A DNA stretch of 63,144 nt from Paenarthrobacter sp. Z7-10 (GTDB taxonomy: Bacteria; Actinomycetota; Actinomycetes; Actinomycetales; Micrococcaceae). The notes under the pieces are model-generated. The model had not been told where the DNA came from. It made no database searches and saw only the letters and a program-made list of their open reading frames with translations. Positions 1-8,150 of this stretch are shown here, piece after piece. Positions within the stretch are counted from its first letter, which is position 1. Each line of letters begins with the position of its first letter. A program made the translations under genes and the position numbers. Where the stretch lies: the NCBI RefSeq assembly GCF_026932795.1, contig NZ_JADPVH010000020.1, positions 1-63,144 of the forward strand, read 5' to 3'.

Positions 1-22
1 TCACCGGTCATTTGCCCGGTGA
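1..22 (-). terminator. hairpin downstream of the endonuclease gene
   Basis: A perfect 7-bp inverted repeat (TCACCGG at 1-7, CCGGTGA at 16-22) with an 8-nt loop lies 30 bases past the stop of the minus-strand gene that ends at 53. This fits a terminator for that gene. The window starts here, so a T-run after the stem cannot be seen. Confidence 0.4.
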
Positions 23-52
23 AAGCGCCTCGTCCATTGCGCTACCTCGGAG

Positions 53-1429
53 CTACGGCAGTTGAACGGTTGCGTCAACCATATTGTGGTCGGACGGAAT
101 GGTACCAATGAAGTTCCCGTTGGTATCGATGTTCAGGACGGTTTCCCACTTCGACACGCGCATCTTAGAAGTGAATATGTAATCTAGGTAGGTTCCATTA
201 CCCGACGTATTCCGGGCACGCGCTCTGCGTTCGAATCCGTTGAAGCTGTCGTAGTTGCTACGGATCCTCACCTCTGCCGTAGCAGCGGCTGACGGTATGT
301 CGTTCTGATACGTATTCCCCAAGGGATCGACAAAATTGGCGCCCATCATCACGTCGTATGGCGCATTGGAGGGCAAAGTCCACTTGTGGGAGTTAAAGTC
401 GCCGACCATCAGAGCTGGCAGGTGGTTGACGTTCAATTTGACAATGTCCGCAACGATGGCCTGTGTCTGCCTTTTGCGGAGATCGTAGTACCCGGAGGTC
501 TTGCTGGCGTCGAGTTGGGTGTCTCCGAAGAAAAACGTCTTGCCTGTCGACTTTTGTTTCAGAACGGCCCACGCCAGATAACGTTGGTTATCCGCCGCCT
601 TCAACGCCGGCAGCTTGATGGAACCTTGGCTAACTAAGGAAACGGTGTTCGCGTTGTACATGATCTTCGTCCCCTGGGACGCACCATTATTCGAGTACAC
701 ACAGTTGGTGGGCGTCGTGTCCTTGACACAGTTATTGCGCTTGGCGTTCGTCAGGGCGTATGGCACGCCTGCGGACTTCAATCGCTGTTGGAGGTCTTCA
801 AATTGCGCGAGTCCACCCGGACGGGAGTCGTCCTTTAGCCAACCCTGGGAAGCCTCCTGAAGGCCGATGACATCGGGGGCCTTGGACTTGATCGTGGCCA
901 CCACCGCAGCCCGACGTCCGGACCATGTCAGCTCGTTAGCCAGCCCATCGTTGCAGTTGGCGCACTTGATGTTGTAGCTCGCTACCAACAGAGGGTGCGA
1001 TATTGCGGGAAGGGGAGTCGGCGCAGAAGACGTCTTCCCGGCGACCGCTCCCGAATATGCGCTGAGGCTTGCCCCAGTGGCAGTGATTACGCGGACCTTA
1101 GCATAATAGGTGGTTCCTGACTTGAGGCCGCGAACCTGTCCCGACGGCGTCGTGAACCAGTGGAATACGGCATCTGACATGCTCGCGGATGTTGCGATTG
1201 CGATCCGATACTGGGGAGCCCCCGACACTGCCTTCCAGGAAAAATTGAGTGAGGACGCTGTTGGAGAGACGGCCATTAGGCCTGAAGGTACCGCGTAGGT
1301 GGAGACAGATGACGGGTAAGACGCCGCGCTGGCGGACGTTGCAGGCAATGTCAGCGACAGAACTGCGAAACCTGCTGCAATGGCAACGACGAACCGTTTT
1401 GGGCACGCGCGATGATTGATTTTGGACAA
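53..1429 (-). CDS. secreted FN3-endonuclease/exonuclease/phosphatase-family protein
   Basis: Predicted exported protein of 458 residues. I chose the TTG at 1429 as start because GAGG lies five bases upstream and it gives a clean signal peptide: basic N-terminus, hydrophobic core, then a cut near SASAA. An ATG 21 codons upstream gives no better leader. A fibronectin type III-like domain follows (roughly residues 25-130). After it comes a DNase I-like endonuclease/exonuclease/phosphatase domain, with ASYNIK, the metal-binding Glu in VIGLQEAS, the LVGDFNSHKW core and the C-terminal PSDHNM His. Family members cleave nucleic acids or phosphoesters; the substrate here is unknown. It sits at the end of the polysaccharide cluster, but no direct role in it is evident. 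Secretion and fold are well supported, activity is inferred. Confidence 0.8.
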   Translation of the reverse strand: MSKINHRACPKRFVVAIAAGFAVLSLTLPATSASAASYPSSVSTYAVPSGLMAVSPTASSLNFSWKAVSGAPQYRIAIATSASMSDAVFHWFTTPSGQVRGLKSGTTYYAKVRVITATGASLSAYSGAVAGKTSSAPTPLPAISHPLLVASYNIKCANCNDGLANELTWSGRRAAVVATIKSKAPDVIGLQEASQGWLKDDSRPGGLAQFEDLQQRLKSAGVPYALTNAKRNNCVKDTTPTNCVYSNNGASQGTKIMYNANTVSLVSQGSIKLPALKAADNQRYLAWAVLKQKSTGKTFFFGDTQLDASKTSGYYDLRKRQTQAIVADIVKLNVNHLPALMVGDFNSHKWTLPSNAPYDVMMGANFVDPLGNTYQNDIPSAAATAEVRIRSNYDSFNGFERRARARNTSGNGTYLDYIFTSKMRVSKWETVLNIDTNGNFIGTIPSDHNMVDATVQLP

Positions 1430-1601
1430 GAGAACCTCAAAGTGAGTAGGGAGACCGAGAGACCATAACAGACGGAAAACACCCTGCCACAAAGAACTAA
1501 ATCAAGCAAAATCTGTCCAGCTAATGAGACAAACTTCACATCAAGTCACCGTGTGCTGCATCGATGTCTTCGAAAATCGCCTTACCAGTGGTCGGGCCAG
1601 G

Positions 1602-3020
1602 CTAATGCTGCACTGACACGCTGAGGTTGTTGTGCGCAGTGCTATAGAATTTAACACCCTCGTAGTCTGAGGGAAGAACACCGTGCGACGGATTGCTGAG
1701 ACGCTTTGCGAGATATTTTCGGGCAACGTACGTCGACAAGAAAATATCGTGCACGCCTTCTCCTAGTGACCGCACTAATTCTCGAGGGAGATGGCCTCTA
1801 AAAAGCCCTGCTTTACCATAAGACCCCGTAATTCTGTGATCCCGAGTGAGCGAAAAGGCAACGAAACCATCGCCATCCCTATTACGAAGCTCACATACCA
1901 TCTCCGGCATGGTTACACGTCCGGTTATCGACGCCTGAAACAGCAAGTCATAGCCTTCTGCGCCGTTACAGGAGCCACCCCAAAATTCCGCGTCAATAAA
2001 GGGATCCTCCTCCCGGCGTCCCAGATTTAGAAGCCCCTCGGTATCCTGAATGCGGACTAAAGCAGATCGACTCCGGTAGGGCTCCGCCAGATTCTTTTCC
2101 AAATCGAGCGGAATGAACTCCTTGATGAACTTGGCGTGCGCGGCCAGCCACGCTTCCTGACGTTCCGACCCATACCGTTCAAACCGGCCGGGCGTATAGA
2201 TTTTCAGACACTTGCGACGATATAACCCGAGGATAACCGAGTCTGCAATGGCTGGGTTCAGGCCGTTTTCCCGCACTATTCTGCATATCGTTGCAACAGA
2301 ACTGGTGTAGCCTGCAGGTTCCAATCCCCCGGAGCTGATGTTCCGGCCGTCGTCCCGCGCCCGCAGGAAATAGAGACTCTCACCGCCCAAAATTGAGACC
2401 CGCCGAGCTCGCAGATACGCGTGAGCATTAAAGATGCCATCCTCCAAGCGCACCTTTTCCTCAGGAAAGCGGATTCCATGATCAGCCAAAAGACTCCGTC
2501 GATACATTTTTTGGGGCGCGAGGGTCTTAAAGACTTTAGGCAACTCGGCATCGATATCATCTTTGCGGTACAGCCAAGGAGGAACGAGTCGTCCGTGCGT
2601 GCCTGCCATCGACGGTATGAGGACGTCCGATTCGTGAAGCTGGGCGAAATCAAGCATCTTGCGTAGCGCCGTTGGCGCCAGGACGTCGTCCGCATCCGCG
2701 AAGAAGACGAACTCAGCGCTTGTCATGTCTAAAGCGAGGTTTCTAGGCTGCCCCGGCCAGCCATGGTTTTCCTGATGCACCACCCTAAAGTTCAGGTGCG
2801 TACTGGCATACCAGTCGAGAACAGCGGGGCCACCGTCCGTAGAACCGTCATTGACTAGAATAACCTCAAATTTCTCCGCCTCAAGTTCTTGCTCTACGAG
2901 CGATTCAAGCAGCTGATCGAGATAGGGCATGGCATTGTAAACAGGAACAATAACGCAGACCGCCGGACGCTCTCCTTTTCCGAGGTCCTTAGTGCTGCCA
3001 TCTAGCGTCGCTGCCGACAT
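1602..3020 (-). CDS. GT2 family glycosyltransferase
   Basis: Soluble glycosyltransferase of 472 residues. The N-terminal 220 residues form a GT-A fold: CVIVPVYNAMPYLDQLLESL at the start, VNDGSTDGG for nucleotide binding, and the FADADD metal-binding motif (DXD type). The C-terminal part resembles the extension of wall-teichoic-acid or capsule transferases but carries no motif I can name. The ATG start has AGGAG seven bases upstream. It lies 200 bp downstream of the UDP-ManNAc dehydrogenase gene on the same strand, so it probably adds a sugar to the polymer exported by the neighbouring ABC transporter. Base composition is less GC-rich than the core genes, as often seen in polysaccharide clusters. 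Donor and acceptor are unknown. Confidence 0.85.
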   Translation of the reverse strand: MSAATLDGSTKDLGKGERPAVCVIVPVYNAMPYLDQLLESLVEQELEAEKFEVILVNDGSTDGGPAVLDWYASTHLNFRVVHQENHGWPGQPRNLALDMTSAEFVFFADADDVLAPTALRKMLDFAQLHESDVLIPSMAGTHGRLVPPWLYRKDDIDAELPKVFKTLAPQKMYRRSLLADHGIRFPEEKVRLEDGIFNAHAYLRARRVSILGGESLYFLRARDDGRNISSGGLEPAGYTSSVATICRIVRENGLNPAIADSVILGLYRRKCLKIYTPGRFERYGSERQEAWLAAHAKFIKEFIPLDLEKNLAEPYRSRSALVRIQDTEGLLNLGRREEDPFIDAEFWGGSCNGAEGYDLLFQASITGRVTMPEMVCELRNRDGDGFVAFSLTRDHRITGSYGKAGLFRGHLPRELVRSLGEGVHDIFLSTYVARKYLAKRLSNPSHGVLPSDYEGVKFYSTAHNNLSVSVQH

Positions 3021-3220
3021 GCCGTTACTCCTACGTCAATGATGAGCTGTTTCCATTTGATTCAACGGCAGAATAGACATGGTGAGACAACTGCCTAACT
3101 TTCAACCTGCGGCTACTGCCACGCCTGTTCGTCGTGAGACGAGACCCGCGTCTGGGATGGGAAATCCGTATCAGAGGTCGGTCTCTTCCCAGCCTACCGC
3201 GTGGGCGTCCTTGCACCCTA

Positions 3221-4501
3221 TCAGCGCCAAAAACCGCGAGTATCCACGACACGTTTGCCATGCAGTTGCCTGGCATCGATTTCACGAAATCTGTCATGGT
3301 CAACTAATAGGACGACGACATCGGCCTCGGCTACGGCTACGTCGGTTTCAACATGATGCACATTCGCTTCACAGGCAAGATCCGCGGGTAATCCCATTTC
3401 GTGCGGTGCGGCTACCAAAATTGTAGACTCCGGATAGCTTCTAGCGAGCCTACGTACTATCTCGACAGCGGCTGACTCGCGCATGTCGTCGATGTTCGCT
3501 TTAAATGCAAGCCCAAGTGCTGCAATTGTTGGCCGCTCTAGGCCTATCAGATTTTCAGCAACTTCTTTTTCGACGAACGCTGGCTTGGAATCATTGACCA
3601 TACGTGCAGTTCGAATGAGACTGGAATTAGTTGGGTCTGCAGCGACGATAAACCACGGATCGACGGCAATGCAGTGTCCTCCTACCCCCGGCCCAGGCTC
3701 CAAGATATTCACGCGGGGATGGTGGTTGGCCAAATCAATGAGGTCCCAAACGTCGATCCCTAATTTACTGCTGATCATGGAAAGCTCATTAGCGAAGGCT
3801 ATATTGACATCACGATAAGCATTTTCGACGAGTTTGGCCATTTCTGCCGTCGTCGCGTCGGTCAAGTGAATGTCGCCTTGACAGAAAGTGCTGTAAAGTG
3901 CCGCTGCCACATTCGCAGCTTCGGCTGTAAGGCCGCCGACTATGCGGTCGTTAGTGACCAATTCGATCATTATGCGCCCAGGCAGCACACGTTCCGGACA
4001 ATGAGCGAACATGACTTTAGTCCGACCGCCCTCGCCAGAGGCGCGTAGGTCCGGCCTAAGATCCAAGACATAATCAGCCATGCGCTGCGTAGTTCCCGGA
4101 GGGGAAGTGGATTCAAGAATTATCAATTCTCCTCCCCGGAGATTAGGCGCAATACTTTCCGCCGCCGCCTGGACAAATTTCAGGTCCGCTGTCTTCTCCG
4201 TCGTGAACGGCGTGGGAACGGCAACGATGTAGGCGTCCGCCACTGGAGTCTTCAGCTGAGCGCTCAGCAGCCCTTGGCTAACGGCGCCTGCTACGTGTAT
4301 CCCAAGGTCCGGCTCAACAAAAGGAACTATTCCTTGATTCACGGCGTCGACAACTGCAGCATTTACGTCAACTCCGATAACCTCCAGCCCCTTACCGGCT
4401 AGAATTGCAGCGGTTGGCAACCCGATGTATCCCAGCCCGATGACAGCTACTCTAGTTACCGAGCTTGGTGTCTCTCCGGGTTTAAAAATCAACGTGCTCA
4501 C
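3221..4501 (-). CDS. wecC: UDP-N-acetyl-D-mannosamine dehydrogenase
   Basis: Oxidises UDP-ManNAc to UDP-ManNAcA in two NAD-dependent steps, supplying an acidic sugar for a surface polymer. The 426-residue product has the Rossmann motif VAVIGLGYIGLPTA, the VPTP segment, LESTSPPGTT, and the signature GVGGHCIAVDPWF containing the catalytic Cys. That IAVDPWF form favours the ManNAc enzyme over UDP-glucose dehydrogenase. I start at the GTG at 4501, because GGGGAG stands four bases before it. The start overlaps the end of the upstream glycosyltransferase gene by 20 bp, indicating translational coupling. A longer reading from an ATG at 4549 lies wholly inside that gene. Family certain, exact substrate likely. 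Confidence 0.85.
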   Translation of the reverse strand: MSTLIFKPGETPSSVTRVAVIGLGYIGLPTAAILAGKGLEVIGVDVNAAVVDAVNQGIVPFVEPDLGIHVAGAVSQGLLSAQLKTPVADAYIVAVPTPFTTEKTADLKFVQAAAESIAPNLRGGELIILESTSPPGTTQRMADYVLDLRPDLRASGEGGRTKVMFAHCPERVLPGRIMIELVTNDRIVGGLTAEAANVAAALYSTFCQGDIHLTDATTAEMAKLVENAYRDVNIAFANELSMISSKLGIDVWDLIDLANHHPRVNILEPGPGVGGHCIAVDPWFIVAADPTNSSLIRTARMVNDSKPAFVEKEVAENLIGLERPTIAALGLAFKANIDDMRESAAVEIVRRLARSYPESTILVAAPHEMGLPADLACEANVHHVETDVAVAEADVVVLLVDHDRFREIDARQLHGKRVVDTRGFWR

Positions 4502-6389
4502 GCGGCTCCCCATAAAATTTGACGTGGCCCGCCGCCAGCAATGCGGCATCGTCCATTTTCCAAGTGTGACCTGAGCCAGATCGCAGCTGGTAGTAATTGA
4601 AACGGTCCGATGAGTAGATTTTCATTCCAGCATTGCCGGCCGCTCTCAGGAAGCCAGTGTCCTCACCCAATCCCAAAGCGGGAAAGGGGTTAGCTCTCAT
4701 CGCTTCTCTCCGTGCCATGATGGTCGGTCCCACCACGAAGTCAGTGAATCGGTGCTCCATCGAAGCGAAGCGCAAGATTGTGGCTCCCGTCGCTTTCAGA
4801 TGCATGTAATGCGCCTGCTTACCCACAATATCGGCATTCGCATATTCGAGCGCGAACAATTGGTCCTGGAGGTAGTACTGACCATAGTGGTCATCATCAT
4901 CCATCTTTGTCAGGACCTCGCCTGCCGACGCCTCGACGCAGGTGTTGAGGCAGTCTCCAAGGGGCACACTGCGCGGCGCACAAAGCAAAACCACATTGTC
5001 CAATCCGTGCTGCCGCTTGAGTTCAGCAAACCGTGATGCAGACAATTCGAACCCATGGGTCAAAAGTACGAGCTGTACGTCAACGCCCCGCTGTCTGGCG
5101 ACCGTCCCGAAAACATCATCCAAAAGATTCGGACGAATTGTTGATACGAGAACAGAAACGGTAGGAAGTTGGATCTGCCGCGATTTGCCCGGCAGCGCCT
5201 TCATAAGCACATGTTCAGCGCGATGGGCGTATGTATGTTGCTGCCAAATCCGTCGTTGTGCCATGTGCGAAGTACGGTCATTGAGCTCCACGTTTTCAAC
5301 GAACGCGCGGCAAAGATGTTCTGCTTCCAAACGCGTCTCCGCGACCGCGACTTCCCGCGGGGAAAAAAAATTCCCAACGGCCGCGCTGGGCGCAGTGATG
5401 ACCGGTGTTCCCGACGCTGAAATTTCGAAGATACGCCGGGCGCACATGCTGGTGGAATCGGCGACCGAATTGACATTAAGGAAGACTCTGTAGGCCTTGT
5501 AGGCGGTAAGCATTTGTGGATACGTCAGAGCTCCCACAACCCGCTTAGTCAAGGGAGGCGGGAACTGATAGTCAGCGCCGCCGCCTAGCTGGCGGGAGAA
5601 TATCTCCAAACCTATAGGCATCCTGGCAGAAGCATCCAGGGCGCCGCCCAGAACCAACTCCATCTGTTGACGCCGCTCTGGATATTTATGCACAAAATAC
5701 ATTCCGGCGAAGGCAACGTCACGATGATGCCATCCACTTGTTGGACGAATGGGATTGTGAATGGCCGGTTGCGCGGCGAACGGCAAGACAGCTATCCGAT
5801 CATGTTGGAGGTCCGATCGGTACTGCGAGACTCGGCCCTGATCGGAGGTAAAAACATGGTCGAACAGCTTTGCGGCCGGGAGGAAATCGCGATAATGCGG
5901 TGGGTCCTCCTTGTTCCAGAAGACCGTCGGGATCTCGCGAGTTCCGCACCATTCCAACAACTGTTTGAAGGAGTCATCCGGGCCACCGTCTGCCGATATT
6001 TTGCCCCGCCACAGCCCACCATTTCCTGACCATGCGGACTCAACGAATAAGAGGTCGATTCCAGCGTTCTCGAGGTCCCGGCGCCACGTGGCCGGATTCA
6101 CCAAAACGGTGTCCCACTCGTAGGCAAACGCGAGGAGGGAAAAATCATCGAGAATCACCGCAACCTTGACGTCCGTCCGCCGCGGCTCCCGCAGTGGAAG
6201 GATGGCTTCAGCGAATGCAAGTCTGCGCTTTTGCCCCCGTCCGGTCCACATGGACGCTGCCTCGCTTAGGCCATGAGGAGATGCAAGCCGGTCAAGGACA
6301 CGCTGGCGCGAACGCCACGTGCGAACCTGGCGCATACCACCGCGTCGGTAGTGCCAAATGGCACTACGAACAAAGTTGAGACCATACAT
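4482..6389 (-). CDS. two-domain glycosyltransferase (CgeB/DUF3880-like plus GT2-like)
   Basis: Protein of 635 residues with two transferase-like modules. Residues about 65-400 look like the spore-maturation CgeB/DUF3880 type followed by a glycosyl-transferase-1-like segment: VAVILDDFSLLAFAYEW, VFWNKEDPPHY, AFAGMYFVHKYPERR, and RIFEISASGTPVIT near its end. From about residue 415 a GT2-like domain begins with VSVLVSTIRPNLL and has KMDDDDHYG as the metal-binding motif. The ATG at 6389 overlaps the stop of the ATPase gene (TGATG), so the two are coupled. An adjacent TTG at 6392 is possible. Likely role: adding sugar units to the exported glycan. The combination suggests one polypeptide making two linkages, which is inference. 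Confidence 0.75.
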   Translation of the reverse strand: MYGLNFVRSAIWHYRRGGMRQVRTWRSRQRVLDRLASPHGLSEAASMWTGRGQKRRLAFAEAILPLREPRRTDVKVAVILDDFSLLAFAYEWDTVLVNPATWRRDLENAGIDLLFVESAWSGNGGLWRGKISADGGPDDSFKQLLEWCGTREIPTVFWNKEDPPHYRDFLPAAKLFDHVFTSDQGRVSQYRSDLQHDRIAVLPFAAQPAIHNPIRPTSGWHHRDVAFAGMYFVHKYPERRQQMELVLGGALDASARMPIGLEIFSRQLGGGADYQFPPPLTKRVVGALTYPQMLTAYKAYRVFLNVNSVADSTSMCARRIFEISASGTPVITAPSAAVGNFFSPREVAVAETRLEAEHLCRAFVENVELNDRTSHMAQRRIWQQHTYAHRAEHVLMKALPGKSRQIQLPTVSVLVSTIRPNLLDDVFGTVARQRGVDVQLVLLTHGFELSASRFAELKRQHGLDNVVLLCAPRSVPLGDCLNTCVEASAGEVLTKMDDDDHYGQYYLQDQLFALEYANADIVGKQAHYMHLKATGATILRFASMEHRFTDFVVGPTIMARREAMRANPFPALGLGEDTGFLRAAGNAGMKIYSSDRFNYYQLRSGSGHTWKMDDAALLAAGHVKFYGEPREHVDF

Positions 6390-7276
6390 CAAACTCCGGC
6401 CTTCCCTCTGCTATTTCGGCGGTCCTGAACCTCGGTCGCCACCAGCAGCGCACGGGCTTCATCCTTGATTTTCGTTGCAGAAATGTTGTTACCTTTAGAC
6501 AGGTGCTTGGTGAAGTCCCGGTAGGCTCCCACAGCATCCCGTGCTACTCCGTCCATAATGAGGTCGCCCTTATCAAGCCAGAGGACTCGCGTACACATTT
6601 CCGTGATGGTGGACAAGCTGTGGCTGACTAAGAAGACGCAGCCGGCCTGCGACCGCAACTCGTCCATCCGTTGCCTGCTGCGGTCGCTGAACTGCGCGTC
6701 TCCGGTATTCAGGGCTTCATCAATCAGCAGGATCTCCGGATCCAAACTTGCCGCGATAGCGAAACGCAAGCGAGAGGACATGCCAGAGGAGTACGACCTC
6801 ATAGGAAGGTGGATCGATCTCTCCAGTCCGGATAACTCGAGGATTTGACCAAACTTTTGATCAATTTCAGCACGGGACAAACCCATTGCCAGGCAACCGA
6901 GGACAATATTCTGGTCGCCTGATAACTCGGGGACTAACGCCGCGTTCACTCCCAACATGACAGGCGTACTCGAAGCGTAGACGGCACCGGTTGAAGGTTT
7001 CGCCTGGCCACTTACGATTTTCATGAGTGTGCTTTTACCAGATCCGTTCCGACCGATAATGCCGACTGATTCGCCTCGCTCCACGACCAAGGACAACTCA
7101 TTGAGGGCATACACCGTTACGAGATTGGAGGATCGTTTCAGCTTCCGAAGAAAGCGAACGTCCGGAGTGGCCGCCCGAGGAATTTCAGTGGAAGCTACCC
7201 TGTACCTCATAGCGACTTGGTCAACTACAACGCAGGGGACGTCGTCCAGCTCCACGGCGCGCTTATCCTCGACCAT
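6389..7276 (-). CDS. ABC transporter ATP-binding protein, polysaccharide/teichoic acid export type
   Basis: ATPase of 295 residues that would power polymer export through the permease encoded just upstream. Visible motifs are Walker A GRNGSGKSTL, the ABC signature SSGMSSRLRFAIA, Walker B EILLIDE and the switch VFLVSHS. The N-terminal part (ALNELSLVVERGESVGIIG) is typical of the TagH/Wzt/RfbE group. There is only a short C-terminal tail, so the large carbohydrate-binding domain of Wzt is missing. The start is the ATG at 7276, preceded by AGGAG at four bases, and it overlaps the permease gene by 14 bp. Polymer identity is unknown. Confidence 0.9.
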   Translation of the reverse strand: MVEDKRAVELDDVPCVVVDQVAMRYRVASTEIPRAATPDVRFLRKLKRSSNLVTVYALNELSLVVERGESVGIIGRNGSGKSTLMKIVSGQAKPSTGAVYASSTPVMLGVNAALVPELSGDQNIVLGCLAMGLSRAEIDQKFGQILELSGLERSIHLPMRSYSSGMSSRLRFAIAASLDPEILLIDEALNTGDAQFSDRSRQRMDELRSQAGCVFLVSHSLSTITEMCTRVLWLDKGDLIMDGVARDAVGAYRDFTKHLSKGNNISATKIKDEARALLVATEVQDRRNSRGKAGV

Positions 7277-8150
7277 ACGACTCCTCCGCTTTCCAGAAGA
7301 ATGCCATCCCGACGGCGAGGGCACCAAACGCCCAAATAGCGAGGATTGTCCACGATCGCCAAGAAGGCAGCTGCTCATACAAAATCGCGCTGCGGGCCGT
7401 ATCTAGGGCAACGAAGAGGGGATTGATTTTTACCGCAGCCAAGACACCAGGGTGGGTGATGAAGCGGTCGAAGGAATAGAAGACCGCTGACCCATACATC
7501 CACGCCCGGATGGCAAAGGGCAGTAGATGCGTAATGTCGTGAACTTTCGACACGATCCTCGCCAGGATCAGCCCAACGCCAAGGTTAAAGACAAATAACA
7601 GTCCAACCACGGGAACGATCAATATCCACATCCACGAGATCTTTTCCTCTGGAGGCAGAACAGCGACAATAATCAGCATTGCCAACAGCATTGGAACACC
7701 CGTCAAGAGTTCCCTGATATTTGCCCCGATGACCAGCGTCGCCCGCGGAAAGTTAAAAGCCTGGATGACACGTTTCCCATTGTGTATCGCACGAGCACCC
7801 GAGGTGATGGAGCCGGAGCTGAACTGGAAAAGGAAAATTCCGATGACCAAATAGCCAATAAAGTCTTTGATGCCTTTGCTCGTATGGAGCAGGAGACCAA
7901 AGATTAGGTAGTAGGTGAGCCCGTTGAAGACCGGGTTGAGGACAAGCCACGCACTTCCCAATCGGTCACGCCGGGTTCCATTGAGTACGCGAGCCCGGGC
8001 ATCGAAGAAAACGAAGTGTCGGTAGTCCCAAAGCTCCACCAGATAGTCCAAAAACCCTGGACGCGCCCCGACTCGCGTCAGCTGACGCATGTCCACGGAC
8101 AGAGGCTGCACCGCCGCCGGGTCTGGAAGCGTAGATTTTTTTGCCGACAC
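7263..8150 (-). CDS. ABC-2 type polysaccharide export permease
   Basis: Integral membrane subunit (295 residues, about six membrane segments) of the exporter, partner of the ATPase downstream. The N-terminal cytoplasmic segment YRHFVFFDARARVLNGTRRD precedes the first membrane helix, as in TagG/Wzm permeases, and the core includes GIFLFQFSSGSITSGARAI. It starts with GTG at 8150, one base overlapping the TAG stop of the upstream glycosyltransferase; AGGAG lies nine bases before. The ATPase, this permease and two glycosyltransferases are therefore translated as one chain. Export of lipid-linked polysaccharide or teichoic acid is the expected role. Confidence 0.9.
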   Translation of the reverse strand: MSAKKSTLPDPAAVQPLSVDMRQLTRVGARPGFLDYLVELWDYRHFVFFDARARVLNGTRRDRLGSAWLVLNPVFNGLTYYLIFGLLLHTSKGIKDFIGYLVIGIFLFQFSSGSITSGARAIHNGKRVIQAFNFPRATLVIGANIRELLTGVPMLLAMLIIVAVLPPEEKISWMWILIVPVVGLLFVFNLGVGLILARIVSKVHDITHLLPFAIRAWMYGSAVFYSFDRFITHPGVLAAVKINPLFVALDTARSAILYEQLPSWRSWTILAIWAFGALAVGMAFFWKAEESYGRG

